Shown here: piece by piece, positions 34,741 to 46,660 of the stretch | How the letters are laid out: every line of letters begins with the position of its first letter | How positions within the stretch are numbered: position 1 is the first letter of the stretch | Source: Ipomoea triloba | Taxonomy: Eukaryota > Streptophyta > Magnoliopsida > Solanales > Convolvulaceae | NCBI RefSeq assembly: GCF_003576645.1 | Contig: NC_044918.1 | Coordinates: 29,078,660 to 29,142,659, forward strand | Direction: 5' to 3' | Length of the DNA: 64,000 nucleotides | Program-made: the position numbers and the translations under genes | The notes under the pieces: generated by a model | Databases searched by the model: none | The model's input: the letters and a program-made list of their open reading frames with translations, nothing else | What the model was told of the DNA's origin: nothing

Positions 34741-35554
34741 CTACTCCTCACAAAACTATCTTTGTTTTTTTTTTTAAATAAATAAATAACGACCCAGATA
34801 AAAGTTTTCATAATTAAAATATAAACCAGATTTGAAGTTCATAAATTTGTGTTAAAAAGAAGTGGAGTGGTCATGTATGTCAAACTGTACTACAAAGAAA
34901 CACATGTAGGGGTTTTTGTTTCATGGTATGGGCTATATACAAATTACTAAAGGGAATTAATGTTGTTGCATTGGAATCTCAAGACCAATGTATATCCCAA
35001 CATCAATCTTTATATATTCCCATTTGCTTGATTATGTTGTGTCCTTTATTAAGAGACAAAATAACATCAGAGTCACCACAATTATAGCCGGCAGTGTACA
35101 ATTTACTAATTAATCCTTCCAGTAACGTCCTGCCAGGAAGGCCCATGATTTTCTTAGTGCCAATTATTTATTTATTACTTTATTGATTTTATTTATTTTT
35201 ACTTTTTAAAAAGAGGAGCATAGGGTAGGATTGATTTAGATTATATTTTAACAGTTTATAACGCATCTCAATTAAAAATTTAAACTAATAGTTGGACTAC
35301 CTATTTAAGTCTATATACTATAAGCTCAACCCGCCTTATCTTTCACATGTGCGGGTTGATTACTTTGAATTCATGATATCTTGCATGATATTGGCTCTAA
35401 TATCAAATTAAAGCATGTGCTCAATGTCAACTAAAAGTCTAAGTTCATAATTGGTTGCATATTTGAGTATATATATTATAGGCTCAACAATCTCATATGC
35501 TTGTTAGTTGTTACCGCATGTCATCTTATTTGACAGTTTTCGTCACTTACGGGG
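34741..35554. other. Gene-free AT-rich stretch
   Basis: Nothing recognised apart from a diverged pair 'ctctaatatcaaattaaagcatgtgctc' (about 35395) and a related phrase at 19343-19372 in a PIP5K intron (tctgatatcaaattaaagca), which marks a small dispersed repeat. Confidence 0.45.
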
Positions 35555-35771
35555 TGGTGTATTCAATCAAGACTTTTATAAATTTTTTTAAAAAGTTTTA
35601 AAATGATGGATTTTAAATGATTTTCATAGAATCTTTCTATAATTTTTTAAAATCTTTTAGACTTTCATTAACTTTGTATGAATCTATAAAAGTTTGTAGG
35701 ACAAACATTTATAAACTTTTTCATGTTACAAAGCCTACAAAATCATTAAAAATTCTAAATTGAATACACCA
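35555..35771. mobile_element. Foldback MITE, GGTGTATTCAAT termini
   Basis: Left GGTGTATTCAATCAAGACTT and right AATTCTAAATTGAATACACC form inverted repeats about 217 bp apart. A second inverted copy of the terminal word, 'taaatacacccc', at about 36714-36725 suggests a larger or nested arrangement up to about 36725. No clean target duplication was found. Confidence 0.6.
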
Positions 35772-37082
35772 TTACAAATATTTCATAACTTCTAATAGTA
35801 CATTATTTATAATTTTTTATTCTTCATAATGGGATCGGAGGAAAGAATTTTTGTAAATGTTTATAAGAGAGTCTTTTAATTTACTCCAAAAACGGATAAA
35901 TACATAAATGAATAAATTTTATGCCTTCTCAATCACTCAAAAATAAATAATCTTATCCCCTAAGCTAGATTTACTTTTCTTAATTAATATAATGGAATTA
36001 GATTTCAAGATACCCAAACTATCTTAGGTCAAAGATTACACAAAACGTGAGAATTATTTTTTGACGTCTTAAATTTTCAAGAAAATATTATCTTGGATAT
36101 CAAACACCTCTAAATTAAATTGTTAGGTTAGTGCAAGTGATAAAACCAGCATGCATACCAATTCTAACTAAAAATATGAACTCATTAAACATTAGATGAG
36201 TCTGATAAGTACGACAAATCAACTAGTATAAGATTAAAAAAAAATGTGCCTACAAGAAACAGTAGCAAAATCTAGCTAGTTGTTATTTGCAACAATAATA
36301 AAATTTTTGCTATGATTTTTTATAGATATGTCTGAAAATAAAAAGAATAAATCAAAAGTATACGAGTATTTATAAAAATTTTGAAACCTACCGTAAAATT
36401 TGATATGAATAGACGAAAAGTTTGTTTGGTTTAGAAAGAGAAAAAAGTTTGTAGATAAAGTTGAAAAGTTTGAGGTTGGAGGGTTGGATTTCAACTATTT
36501 ATATTTTGTGATGAAAAAGTCTACAGAAATCATATTATGATAACGTCTATAGAAGTTAATAAATTTTTTAATACAAATAGTAAACTTTTAAAGACTCTAT
36601 AAAAGTTTGAATCAAATACTAGTATACTTTTAAACACTCTTTAAAAGTTTAGTTCAAATATTACCAAATTTTGAAGGTTAAAATTCTTTAAAAATTTATA
36701 ATAAAAGCCTCGTTAAATACACCCCTAGTTAATTTGAAAATAAATTAAGAGAGAGCAAATAAAATGCCCTTGAAGGCAAATCAAAGATGAGATGTACAAT
36801 TGTAATAATGTTGGAGTAGTAATAATTCAAAGAAAATTGAATATTTAATAGGCAAATTTCTGAAAGAAATTGTTGTTGTGGTATGAAAATGATTGATTTG
36901 ACACGCCCAAACTAGGAATGACATGGTGCTAGCTAATAGTGACAAATTATATTGTGAAACATGTTTTACATTGTAATATGAATTTGAATAAATATACATT
37001 TTTATATATTAATTAAATGTACACTATTTTAAAGTTATATCATTTGATAGTGTAGAATATACTAAATATATAATGTATATTT
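35772..37082. other. Gene-free AT-rich stretch
   Basis: No gene is seen. The part at 36540-36725 repeats 'ctttaaaaactctataaaag'-like words typical of the terminal regions of the preceding MITE. Confidence 0.4.
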
Positions 37083-37228
37083 GTCAAGCACATCGTGCTC
37101 AAATGGCATGTAGTGACTTTTCTATGTGGGAGGTCATGAGATTGAGTCTTAGTGGAGGCGATATTGACTCTTTGTACTTCAACAAATTAAAAAAGTATGT
37201 ATGAACAAATACTACAATTTAAAAATTA
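37083..37228 (+). mobile_element. tRNA-derived SINE, near full-length but diverged
   Basis: Follows the family consensus from box A (catcgtgctcaaatggcatg) through 'tgggaggtcatgagattgag' (degenerate box B), 'gtggaggcgatattgactct' and 'tatgaacaaatactacaatt'. Sequence drift and the lack of a clean target duplication indicate an old insertion. Confidence 0.78.
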
Positions 37229-38324
37229 AATCTTTAATGTATGAAAAGAAAGTAAAAATTATCCTGTCCACGACAGGAATATCTAATTCATTGATCATCA
37301 TAAACCAAAAAAACATATATATGATTAATGAAATCATAGTCGCGCAGAGAGAGAGAAATGATGAAATCACCCTTCATTTATTTAGATGTTGATTCTAAAT
37401 TTTTTTGTCAATCTAATGCAAAATTCCGAATTTCATAGTACTTTATTTACAATTGATAAATTTTGAGACCTTTTACTATGCAGGCAATTAATGGTTTCTT
37501 TTTTATTTTTTTAATTTTTATTTAATACTCGTGATTCTTTACAAGATAGTATCTATAATCTATTCTACATTGATTTTTTTATTTAGTAATTCTAATATTT
37601 AATCTTCATTTATTTTAATAATTATATTATTGGTTATTTTAATTTTTTAGTTTTCAAGTTTAATTATTATTTTGTTAATTTTAGTCTCTCAATACAAAAA
37701 GGGTAAATCCCAATAATGTTTCTGGTTATTACCATTTTTATTTAAGAGTGGTAAGAAAGTCATAATAATTATTTCTGATTAATTTTGAAGTAAATAATTA
37801 ATTAGTAAAAAATAATACTTATATATAGTCAGAAGAATATTTCTGCAATTTGTATTTAGAGTCTTGAATTAGGGAATATTATGAATTATGAATAATTATT
37901 GATTGTTTATTTGATAATTAAGTACAGCTTGTTATATATTCATTATTTCAATAAATAAACAATATGTATGTGTAAATTAAAATAAAATAAAGATACTAAA
38001 ATTAAGCAGTTTTGTATGAGTGGGATTTGAAATTGTAAGAAAAAAGTTATCCGAAAGCGTGCGCTATCGTCAATATTGGAGAAATTTGTGATGTTTAGGT
38101 TGACGGCAAAACCCTTTGTGGAATAATACATGCAGATAAGTTGATGGGTCCCACCAATAAACTTAATGGACTAGACTTACCATCACTCCTCTTTCCCCAT
38201 ACGACATATCTAAGATTTCTAGGCTTTCTGGCCCCTCTTTCTGCTTCAGAAAAAAATAAAATAAAATCATTTTTTTTCTAGTTTTTTCTTTCTTTTTTTT
38301 TAGTATTCGCTAGCCAAACATGTG
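37229..38324. other. Gene-free AT-rich stretch
   Basis: No gene, RNA or element is recognised. Confidence 0.4.
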
Positions 38325-38606
38325 ATGTTTGATATATAGTTGTTAGCTGATTGAGTTAGTGGATTTAATTAATTGATAACATTAATCGATTATAGAAAAA
38401 CATTTGGTAAATTAATTGTTTTCTTAAAAAAATGATAAAAAAACTACTTTGAACTACTTTATGAATTTTAACATTTTGAAAAAATAAACTATTACAAAAA
38501 GCTAATTAATCAAGCGCTTATATTAAATATTTAACCAAATTAAACAACTAATAATAGTCAAATAAGTCATAATTGAATAATAAAGTAACTATGTTATCAA
38601 ACAGGT
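38325..38606. mobile_element. MITE related to 14786-15100 (inverted)
   Basis: Contains 'gttgttagctgattgagtta', 'acatttggtaaatta' and 'caaataagtcata', the reverse-complement order of the element at 14786-15100, and ends 'tatcaaacagg'. The left terminus (gtttgatatatagttg) is eroded. Confidence 0.6.
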
Positions 38607-39310
38607 CGTTGTTAACTAACAATATAAATCGTAATAGAGGACAGTACATATTAGTTGAAATGTAAATTAGTATAAAAAATTAAAGAAAAAGAAGAAATTC
38701 TTTATTAATCACTATCAAGTTGAAACACTTGACATGGAGGTTATTAATACAGTTATGTTTGTATATGATTTTTTTTTTAGAATTAGAATAATATATCATA
38801 TGAAAGTACGAACTTTCTTCTGAAATGATAATTAATTGGTGAACTGTGTGCGGCCATACAATTTTGTAATTTCTATGGGATGTTGTCAGGGTAGAAATAT
38901 TAGATGAGAATGACATAAAAGTTTGAAAAAGCATAGTATAGCTTAGCTTGTTCCATCTCTGACTCCAATTCCAATCCAAATTAATTTAACATAGTACTCT
39001 CTACCACATTTTATGTGTTTGATTTAATTAACAAGACTTTATTAAAATTATTTAAATTTAATTTTTCATAATGTTTAAATTTAGTATATAAAATTTTATA
39101 AACTAATTAAAAGTACTTAAAAACATATAACAAATCTGAGTAATTTTCAAGTGTAGTTATTTTCTAGTGAGTATTGTAGTTTATAAATATTCAAGTGTAG
39201 TTATTTTTACTTTAATTATTGTAGTGTAGTTATTTTTACTTTAATTATTGTAGTGTAGTTATTTTTACCTTAATTATTGTAGTTTATAAATATTTAAAGA
39301 ATGGCCATTC
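38607..39310. other. Gene-free stretch with short direct repeats
   Basis: At 39154-39290, 'gtgtagttatttttacttta' and its variants recur about four times with a 30-32-bp spacing. No gene is seen. Confidence 0.5.
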
Positions 39311-39420
39311 TTTTTTATACAGTGTAGTATTCATAAAAGTCAATACCACCCAGCTTGAACCCATGACCTCTTAAATGGGAGAGTCATTTCATGCCACTAG
39401 AGCACAAAGTCATTGACCGT
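39311..39420 (-). mobile_element. tRNA-derived SINE, minus strand
   Basis: Read on the minus strand: 'caatgactttgtgctctagt' (box A), 'gggttcaagct' (box B), a short 3' part and a tail represented by T6 at 39311. It lacks most of the family's 3' body. Confidence 0.75.
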
Positions 39421-40157
39421 CGATCAATATATAATTAATCCATAAAATGCATATTTTGTATTTATTTTCACAATTAATTTTGAGAGAACAAATTAAATAA
39501 TTTACATGATTGAAAGACATAGATGATCATGGCTTGACTTGATGACCATAGAACTATGAACATAGACTTTGTGTTATGGGGCAAAATGAATACTTGTTAG
39601 ATTGTTTGTTGTGAAGTAGGAGGATCTTGGAACATTATCCCTATGCCTTAGGAATAGAAAAACCCTAATGAGGTTTCAAACCAAATCATTGTAAGGCACA
39701 ATAGCACATGACATAATGTGGGTAGTGTCTGGGTGCACCCAAAAACTTAGACTCTTGGGAACTAAATGGCAAAAAGGTGCATTATTTTATTAGTGTTTTG
39801 GTGGAGTCAAGGTGCTTTAATCTTAAACACAACATTGTACTTTAATAGAAAAAATTACGCAAGATATCATCTTCTCTTTTGTCCTAGCTAGGTCATAAAG
39901 AATGACTAAACTAAAATAAAAGTTTGATTAGACCTTTGATTAGACGTCATATTTAATACATTTGAATTGGCCCTCTAAACTTTTAAGCCCTCATCAAATC
40001 TAATCCTTCAATTTTTGAGCTCATTTTAATCCATATTCAATAACGTATTACAATAATTTGTTGTTATAAAATATATGTATATTTTTATTCATATAATCAA
40101 CCATATTTATTGGTGTATATATACACACACAATTGTATTGAAGTGTTGTAATTATAA
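39421..40157. other. Gene-free stretch
   Basis: No gene or element is recognised. Confidence 0.35.
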
Positions 40158-40380
40158 GAGTAAATTTCAATTTTAATAATTTGTAATATTTAATTCGCAT
40201 TTTTTTCGCTTTTGATTTTTGAGTTCAAACTCCACCGATTGTTCTTGTCTATTAAATATATATGATTCATAATTTTTTTTTTTAAATAATAGTTAGGATC
40301 AAATTTGGTCAATTTTGAATTTGATCCATAATCAAAACCAAAAATGCATAATAGTTGAATTAGAGTACTAAAATTAACTC
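40158..40380. mobile_element. Small Mutator-like MITE, aged
   Basis: Ends GAGTAAATTTCAATTTTAAT and ACTAAAATTAACTC are inverted repeats of the same family as 268-666. The 9-bp flanks TAATTATAA and TACTTGTAA agree at seven of nine positions, consistent with a decayed target duplication. Confidence 0.6.
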
Positions 40381-40517
40381 TACTTGTAATTTTTTTTGTT
40401 AGATCACGAGGTGTCCTGAATAGGCCTTAACTATAGAAGGCACCTTTAAATCTGTATTAATCTCCTCTCACACCTGACCAACCTCTCTTAAGGGATGAGA
40501 GTGCACGATCACTCATG

Positions 40518-40518
<1 letters not shown>

Positions 40519-40583
<65 letters not shown>
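40519..40583. repeat. (TA)n microsatellite
   Basis: About 32 TA units at the left border of the element at 40584-40963. Confidence 0.95.
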
Positions 40584-40586
<3 letters not shown>

Positions 40587-40961
40587 TATCAAATGAGATC
40601 TGGTAGAGATCTGGGATGAGATCAAATGAGAACTATTGGGTTGTCCTGTAAATATTGCAAATTTATCATGATCGTCAATTTGGTAGAGATCAACTGCTCT
40701 AAATGAAATCTAAAAAATAAAAATAAAAAACAAAAAAGCAGTGACATTTTAGTAATTATCTCAATTCTGAAGTACTAACACTACAAAATGCATGACCAAA
40801 ATTACAAAGTGCCAGCATTAAACAATAATTCAAAGTGTGCCAAATAATATGTAAAGTACAACCTCTTGGTGTATTTTGGCATATTATCGGATGTACTTTA
40901 TAATTGTGCATAATGCACTTTAAAATTTCTAGCATTTACAAAAATGACAAACCATTTATAC

Positions 40962-40963
<2 letters not shown>
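40584..40963. mobile_element. (TA)n-bounded element
   Basis: A 380-bp body flanked on both sides by long (TA)n tracts (40519-40583 and about 40966-41010). It starts with 'caaatgagatctggtagaga' and holds GTGCA/TGCAC words ('tgtgcataatgcactttaaa', 'caaagtgtgcc') like the elements at 7000-7640 and 26860-27305. There is no coding capacity. Confidence 0.5.

Positions 40964-40965
<2 letters not shown>

Positions 40966-41010
<45 letters not shown>
40966..41010. repeat. (TA)n microsatellite
   Basis: Right border of the preceding element; about 22 TA units. Confidence 0.95.
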
Positions 41011-41013
<3 letters not shown>

Positions 41014-41350
41014 TTAGTAATTTGCAAAGTATTAGGTGAAGATCGAAGCTAGGCCATTGTTAAAATATTGTAATTGCAATAATATCATTCTCTGAATAGA
41101 ATAATATGATATATAGCTAATACCTTGTATGTTCCTAAGGAAATATTATTGTGACCGACAATGGGCTCGAAGGGTGCCATTAATGGAGGCGACAAGCCGT
41201 TGATTCCTACTGATATTTGCAGGTGTTTGTCTCTTCCCCCCTCTCTCTCTCTCTTCCAGGCCTCCATGTTTCTTCAATTCATTCTATCTTTTTTTTACAC
41301 TTAATTTCTATTTGTGGGTGCAGGAAAGACTAAAGCTTTATCACCACTCC

Positions 41351-41360
41351 ATATATATAA
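41351..41360 (+). promoter_or_regulatory. Candidate TATA box of the zinc-finger gene
   Basis: ATATATATAA about 200 bp upstream of the ATG at 41562, followed by a pyrimidine-rich leader (cttcttcttcatcaaac, ctctcttacac). Spacing suits a core promoter with a leader of about 170 bp. It is the clearest TATA-like site in this otherwise not TA-repetitive stretch. Confidence 0.5.
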
Positions 41361-41561
41361 TGCAACACTCACCACCATTTTTTCACTTCCAAACTTCTTC
41401 TTCTTCATCAAACACTACTGATTTCTAGATTTCCATTTAACTTTCTCTTACTTTTCTACCCTACCCCTCTCTTACACACAAACACAGCTAGCTAAGCTGC
41501 ATGAAATTAAACCCGCCCAAAGGATATATATAATTTTCCTCAATAATCGGTAAGTTTAGCC

Positions 41562-41957
41562 ATGAGTTATGAACCTAACACAAGCCTTAACCTTAGTTTA
41601 TCCAACAATAATAATGAGTTGAAGCAGCGGCGGGGCTCTCCGGCGGGAGCGGAGCCGCGAGTGTTCTCGTGCAACTATTGCCGGAGGAAGTTTTATAGCT
41701 CACAAGCGCTGGGGGGTCACCAAAACGCTCACAAGCTGGAGAGAACCCTAGCCAAGAAGAGCCGGGAGATCAGCTTAGCTGCAGTCCGGGCGCCGGCCGG
41801 AGCTGGCCCTAGTAGCCCCTCGTGTTTTGGCCCAGCCAGGCTTGGGACTGATGATGATGATGATGATGGAATCAGGGAAATGGTTTATGGCTCTAGAAAT
41901 AGTGCAAATAATGGTCAAGAGGATTTTACTCAACTTGACTTGTCTCTTAGGCTTTGA
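41562..41957 (+). CDS. Single C2H2 zinc-finger repressor-type transcription factor
   Basis: An intact intronless 131-residue protein. One C2H2 finger (about residues 37-57, [23 protein letters not shown]) has C-x2-C-x12-H-x3-H spacing and the plant-specific QALGGH helix that contacts DNA. An EAR-type repression motif sits at each end: LNLSLS near residue 10 and the C-terminal LDLSLRL. The middle is Ala/Pro/Ser-rich with a run of six Asp. The basic stretch after the finger ([11 protein letters not shown]) may be a nuclear localisation signal. Layout and size match the ZFP1/ZFP3/ZFP4/ZFP7 group, nuclear regulators tied to hormone (ABA, gibberellin) and light responses. LERTLAKK replaces the more usual RERTLAKR of the family. 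Which member it matches cannot be told here. Confidence 0.93.
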   Translation: MSYEPNTSLNLSLSNNNNELKQRRGSPAGAEPRVFSCNYCRRKFYSSQALGGHQNAHKLERTLAKKSREISLAAVRAPAGAGPSSPSCFGPARLGTDDDDDDGIREMVYGSRNSANNGQEDFTQLDLSLRL

Positions 41958-42873
41958 TCCATCATTCATGAATTGAAATTATTAAAATTTTGAGATTTGA
42001 TCTCATCCATTTCAATCTCGATCCTCAATTTCTCATGCATAATATGATGATATGATTGTTAGCTACAATATTATTATATTATGTTGCTATAGGCTATTTG
42101 TAGCAAACTTTAAGTGTTTCTTCACGAAATTAATTAAAATATTATTTTTTTTCCTAACACAAAATCTTTTATATCTTTTTTTTTTAAATACTATTGACCC
42201 TGTTACATGTAGCAAATCTTTTTTATCTTAAATTTCAATTCTTTCACTTTTCATTAAAGTTCGGGTTAAGAACCTTGTAAATTTGTAATGGGGCCTCTTG
42301 AGTCCTGATCTTATCTCCTGGAGAAGCATACTTTTTTACTTTATTATTATTGCTTTTTAGGTTTAGTACACTTATTATGTGGTGATAACATGATGAGATA
42401 ATAAGGTACGCTTAATTATTATGCCCGTCACCATTTATTAATTAATATAATTATGATGTTAGACATTTTTTTTGGATGCAAAGGATGAAAATGATTTTAT
42501 TGTCATATTAAGAGTGAAAGTGAAAGAGATGAGATTGAGAATTCATGTAGTAGGATTCATTTGGCATTTGGTGTTTTAGAATTTGGAATAGTTTAATGAT
42601 AAACGTACAGGTCAACTACAAATTTCTCTTGATTGCTTGTTTTCCATTACATTTTGAAACTATTGTTAGCATAATAAGTTCGGTCCAAATGAACAGGATT
42701 GCGCACGCAATGGATTAGAAAGGATCAGAGTTGGTTTACCGGCCCAATCTGCGGAGTCTATTTGACTGCATAAATACTTTGATTTATGGGAAAGTTCACC
42801 GTCACTATTTGAAGATAGATGATACGTTTTTGGTGAAACTGTATTGTGGCCTTAGCTAATAAAGGGTCACAAG
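41958..42873. other. 3' flank of the zinc-finger gene and gene-free DNA
   Basis: Probable 3' UTR immediately after 41957; no clear polyadenylation signal was chosen. No other gene is seen. Confidence 0.4.
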
Positions 42874-42999
42874 CAAGGTTAAAAAAAATCGTTAGGCGCC
42901 CCAGGCCGCCTAGTCGGCCGACCGCGGAGGAAGGCGGGTTTCGGCCTTCCTCGACGCGGTCGAGCGCCGCCTAGCTCTTAGGCGCGATTTTTGCAACCA
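42874..42999. mobile_element. GC-rich foldback repeat
   Basis: Inverted ends 'ggttaaaaaaaatcg' and 'cgatttttgcaacc' flank a GC-rich core of palindromic words (ttaggcgcc, ggccgcc, gcgccgcctag, cttaggcgc). The core could form a strong hairpin. It resembles common small plant foldback repeats; the superfamily is unknown. Confidence 0.6.
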
Positions 43000-43051
43000 T
43001 GACCATAGGTACATAAACCAGCCTACGTTATCTAAAAGGTTGTTGGTCTTA

Positions 43052-43395
43052 GAGCATCCTTAGTAGTGAACATTTTGGGGTTTAGGGCACAATGAATGTT
43101 TACATGGATGAAAGAGAAGCAAAGTGAGAGAAGAAAAAAAAGTGGCATGCAAACAATGATTTTTGGAACAGTGATTGGGACCCACACCCATTCTTGCAAA
43201 CTCGTGCCATGCCCGCATCAAGCGCAAAAGTGCGCCCGCGCGTCTGACGCGTCGAACAATTATTATTATTATTTTTTAATTTTTTTTTCTTTTTAAAATC
43301 ATATTTGTTTTATTTTTTTCCTCTCCTCTCATTTTTCTCTTTCCTAATCACACTTACAAAAACTACTCAAAAAAACTCTACTATTATGGACGCTC
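43052..43395. mobile_element. PIF/Harbinger-type MITE with TTA duplication
   Basis: A 344-bp element with ends GAGCATCCTTAGTAGTG and CTACTATTATGGACGCTC as imperfect inverted repeats, flanked by TTA on both sides (43049-43051 and 43396-43398). A 3-bp TTA/TAA target with GAGCATCC-like ends is typical of Tourist/Harbinger MITEs. It is non-coding; a 66-codon frame inside is accidental. Confidence 0.82.
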
Positions 43396-43398
43396 TTA

Positions 43399-44159
43399 GG
43401 GAGGAAAAAGTCTAGAAGGGGGAGGGGGTTAAATAAACTTTTTAAAATTTTAACTTACATGCAAATTTTAAACAAAGGTTATCACCAGATTAACGCAAGT
43501 AATAGGTAGCAAAAGTTTTGAAAATTTGTAGCGTGATTGAGGTTTAAAACAGCTTAAAGGCGTGTTAGCGTGTGTGTATCTTATTCGATCAGTTGAAATT
43601 AAGGTGCGTAAATATAAAGAGATAGAGAGAGGGATTTTTATAGTGGTTCGCTAATAGTCTACTTCACTTTTTTCTTTAAACTCCAAGGAAGTTTTCACTA
43701 GTACTGTAACGAATACAAGTCAACCGATCGCACAATGTATCCACAAAACACTACTGATCGTCGGTAGTGTTCTTTCGACTCAGATATGCCCTTCGATCTT
43801 CAACACTCAATATCTACTCCAAGGTTCAACCACAAAGTAGCCTTGAGCAGCAGATCTTCAACAACAAACCAAAGAATGTGATTATGTTTGTCTTGACAGA
43901 CATGGATGGACTATGGATCTGGATGATTCACGTTGAAGCTCAAAGTTGCTCTAGAGTATGAACGTTGAAAACTTCTAAGTATCTCTCTTGTGAGTATAAT
44001 TTGCACAATAATATGGTCTAATTCCAGCAAAAAGGGCAATACGACTATCAATTCAACAACTTTTTCCAGAGCTTAGAGCCCTCTATTTATAGGTGTTAGA
44101 CATGTATGCCCTATGCGCCACCATTTATTGTTTTAGGCATTGATTTCTGATTAAATAAA
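43399..44159. other. Unassigned moderately GC-rich stretch
   Basis: The sequence around 43550-44095 looks less repetitive than its surroundings and has a short open frame at 43767-43961, but I recognise no protein. It could be an old retroelement fragment. Confidence 0.35.
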
Positions 44160-44385
44160 GAGTTAATACCCATTTTGGTCCCTCGACTATTAGGTAATGC
44201 GCAATTTAGTCCTTCGACAATAAAAGTACCCAATTTAGTCCTCTAACTTGTAAAATTATACCTAATTTAGTCCTCCGTTACAATTGTCATCCATTCGCCG
44301 TTATAAAGAGGGGCAAAAACGTCATTTTTAATAGTCGAGGGACCAAAATGGGTACTTAATTGTCGAGGGACCAAAATGGGTACTA

Positions 44386-44434
<49 letters not shown>

Positions 44435-44940
44435 TTGAATACAATATAAACTAAAATGTAAACTACTAAAGTCTGTCTGTCTTTCCTTAAATGTGGTGTG
44501 CGTTAATTGACTAAAAAACTAATGAAATCTCGACTTCTATTTTTCCTTTTAGTTAAATAAACATATATAATTTTTTTTAATGTGAAAGTACGTAAGATTC
44601 GCATGCCTGTCTTGATTATGGGTGTGTAAACTTCGATAAAGTTTCGGTTAACCGTTTATAACTGAACATTTTCGGTTCGGTTAATGGTAATAATAATAAT
44701 AATGATGATGATTAGTACCTTTTTTGGTCCTTCAACTATTAAGTACCCATTTTGGTCCCTCGACTATTGAAAATGTCATTTTTGTCCCTCTTTATAACGG
44801 CAAATGGATGACAATTTTAACGGATGAACAAATTAGGTATAATTTTACAAGTTAGATGACTAAAATGGGTACTTTTATTGTCGAAGGACTAAATCATGCA
44901 TTACCTAATAGTCAAGGGACCAAAATGAGTATTACTCCTA
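44160..44940. mobile_element. Mutator-like foldback element with about 235-bp arms
   Basis: The left arm (44160-about 44395), starting GAGTTAATACCCATTTTGG, is inverted in the right arm (about 44705-44937), ending CCAAAATGAGTATTACTC. Both arms carry 'aggtataattttacaag' and 'gccgttataaagagg' in opposite orientations. Flanking TAAATAAA (44152-44159) recurs at 44941-44948, three bases beyond the right terminus, so the exact target duplication is uncertain. The centre contains (ATT)n and unrelated AT-rich DNA. Same terminal family as 268-666. Confidence 0.78.
44388..44432. repeat. (ATT)n microsatellite
   Basis: About fourteen ATT units inside the foldback element. Confidence 0.93.
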
Positions 44941-44948
44941 TAAATAAA

Positions 44949-46660
44949 TATAATAAATAAATGTTTTATTTATTTTATTTTGGTTTAATTAATATTTGAT
45001 ATTATTCCGTACAATTTTATTAATTCTTCATTCTTAAAGAGTTAAGAATTATTGTTAGGGACCCCTTATGTTGAGATTTTGATGATACCAAATAATAGGC
45101 AATTCATTGTACTAAAAGGCAATTCGTAATCCAATGAGGGCCGAAAGGTTACTCTAATTTTCCGATAGTGTTAGTTGATTTTTCGGTGGTGTTGGCCTGC
45201 CGTTCAACCATTCCGTAGAAGATAAAACCAACAAGGTCTAATAGGGGGTTGAATGGTGATGTTTTGATGCCTTTTTATGGTTAATTTATAGTATTATGTG
45301 ATTTAATGTGCTAACCATTGCAAAGCTCTATCATTTGGTGCACTTTAGATGGTTTTTGTAGGTTTGAACTCAAGGAGAAAGGATATAGACTTGACAAGGA
45401 AGCAATCACGGAAGGAGGCATGGTCGCCCATTTCCACGAGTGTGGACTGGCTCGTGGAATCAAAACGGAAAGATCCGCTCCACTAGTCCGCGAGCGTGGG
45501 AATTTAAATAACAAGTCCACGAGCGATCCACGCTCTTGGACTCGTCCTGGGCGCGAAATTAAAAGAGTGCACTTGGAGGGAAGCTATTTAAAGGTTTAGA
45601 TTAGATCTTTTCATCATATACTTTTTGATACTTAGATTCTTAGATACTTAGAGAGAGGACACATTCCTAGATTCCTAGATTCTTAGAGGGTAGAGAATAC
45701 ATTTTCAATCTTAGCTCAATGTTGTATTGGAGATTCAAACTTTGAAGTGATTGTTCTTGATTTGTGAATTCAATTGTTTAGGTAATCTCTATTCTCTACT
45801 TTGATTAACATTTCAATTTGCTTTTCAATTGCTTTTTCTATTTGAAATTTGGTTAATGTTGTTTTCAATTTCAAGCATGAGTAGCTAATTTCTTAAATAG
45901 GAATTGAGTTGTGCAAATTAGATGTGATGCTAGTGTGGATCTAATTTCCTATCTAGGTAGTTGAATTGTATTGGTTGATCAATCTACTTTTGTCACCATT
46001 GATAAATTGTTTGCTTTCTAGGGTTTGGCCATCTCTAGAAATGTGTTAAGGCATGAATGCTTTGTGAGAAATTGCTAGTGTTCATGTAGACCGAAATGAT
46101 AAGAATAGGAAATGTGGTTGTAGACAAGGTGTTCGATGAAATGTATCTAAAGCTCTTGGTTGCCTAAAAAGCACTCCAATGCTAGGAAAAACCTAGTAGA
46201 CTGATAGGAGAACGGTACTAGCATAGCCTCCCAATTATAGCTTCCAAAGCAATGCAACTTACCTAACTTAAGCAAACACGTTTTCAAAAAAAAAAAAAAA
46301 AAAAAAAAAACTTAAGCAAACACTACTATGATGCATCACGTCTAGTTAAGCAACTCATTCCTAGTTTCTTTTAATTGTTGTCCATCCTTATTCCTTGTGA
46401 TCTTGATACTACAACTTTGAACCAATATTCTTTCATTCATTTGTGGCATGGCGAATGAGGAAACTACAATGTATTCTTTTGGTTAAACACTTCTAATTTG
46501 TCTTCCCGAGAGAACGATAAAACTCGGGGTTCGTCCCACAATCATTAAAACTTGATTTCACCCACACGAAACCCATAAATCATGTTTACGCAATGCCAAG
46601 AGTTGGAAGTGAAGCTAACTGGACTATTTGAAAATAGCATTACCAACCAACCACACAAAT
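44949..46660. other. Possible retroelement remnant without recognisable proteins
   Basis: A GC-richer block at 45350-45600 (gagtgtggactggctcgtgg ... gtccacgagcgatccacgct) is followed by a TATA-like 'ctatttaaagg' at about 45587 and a pyrimidine-rich leader-like stretch. The region to about 46570 contains 'cgagagaacgataaaactcg' and similar words often met near LTR ends. I found no primer-binding site, paired LTR or coding domains, so this is only a suspicion. Confidence 0.3.
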
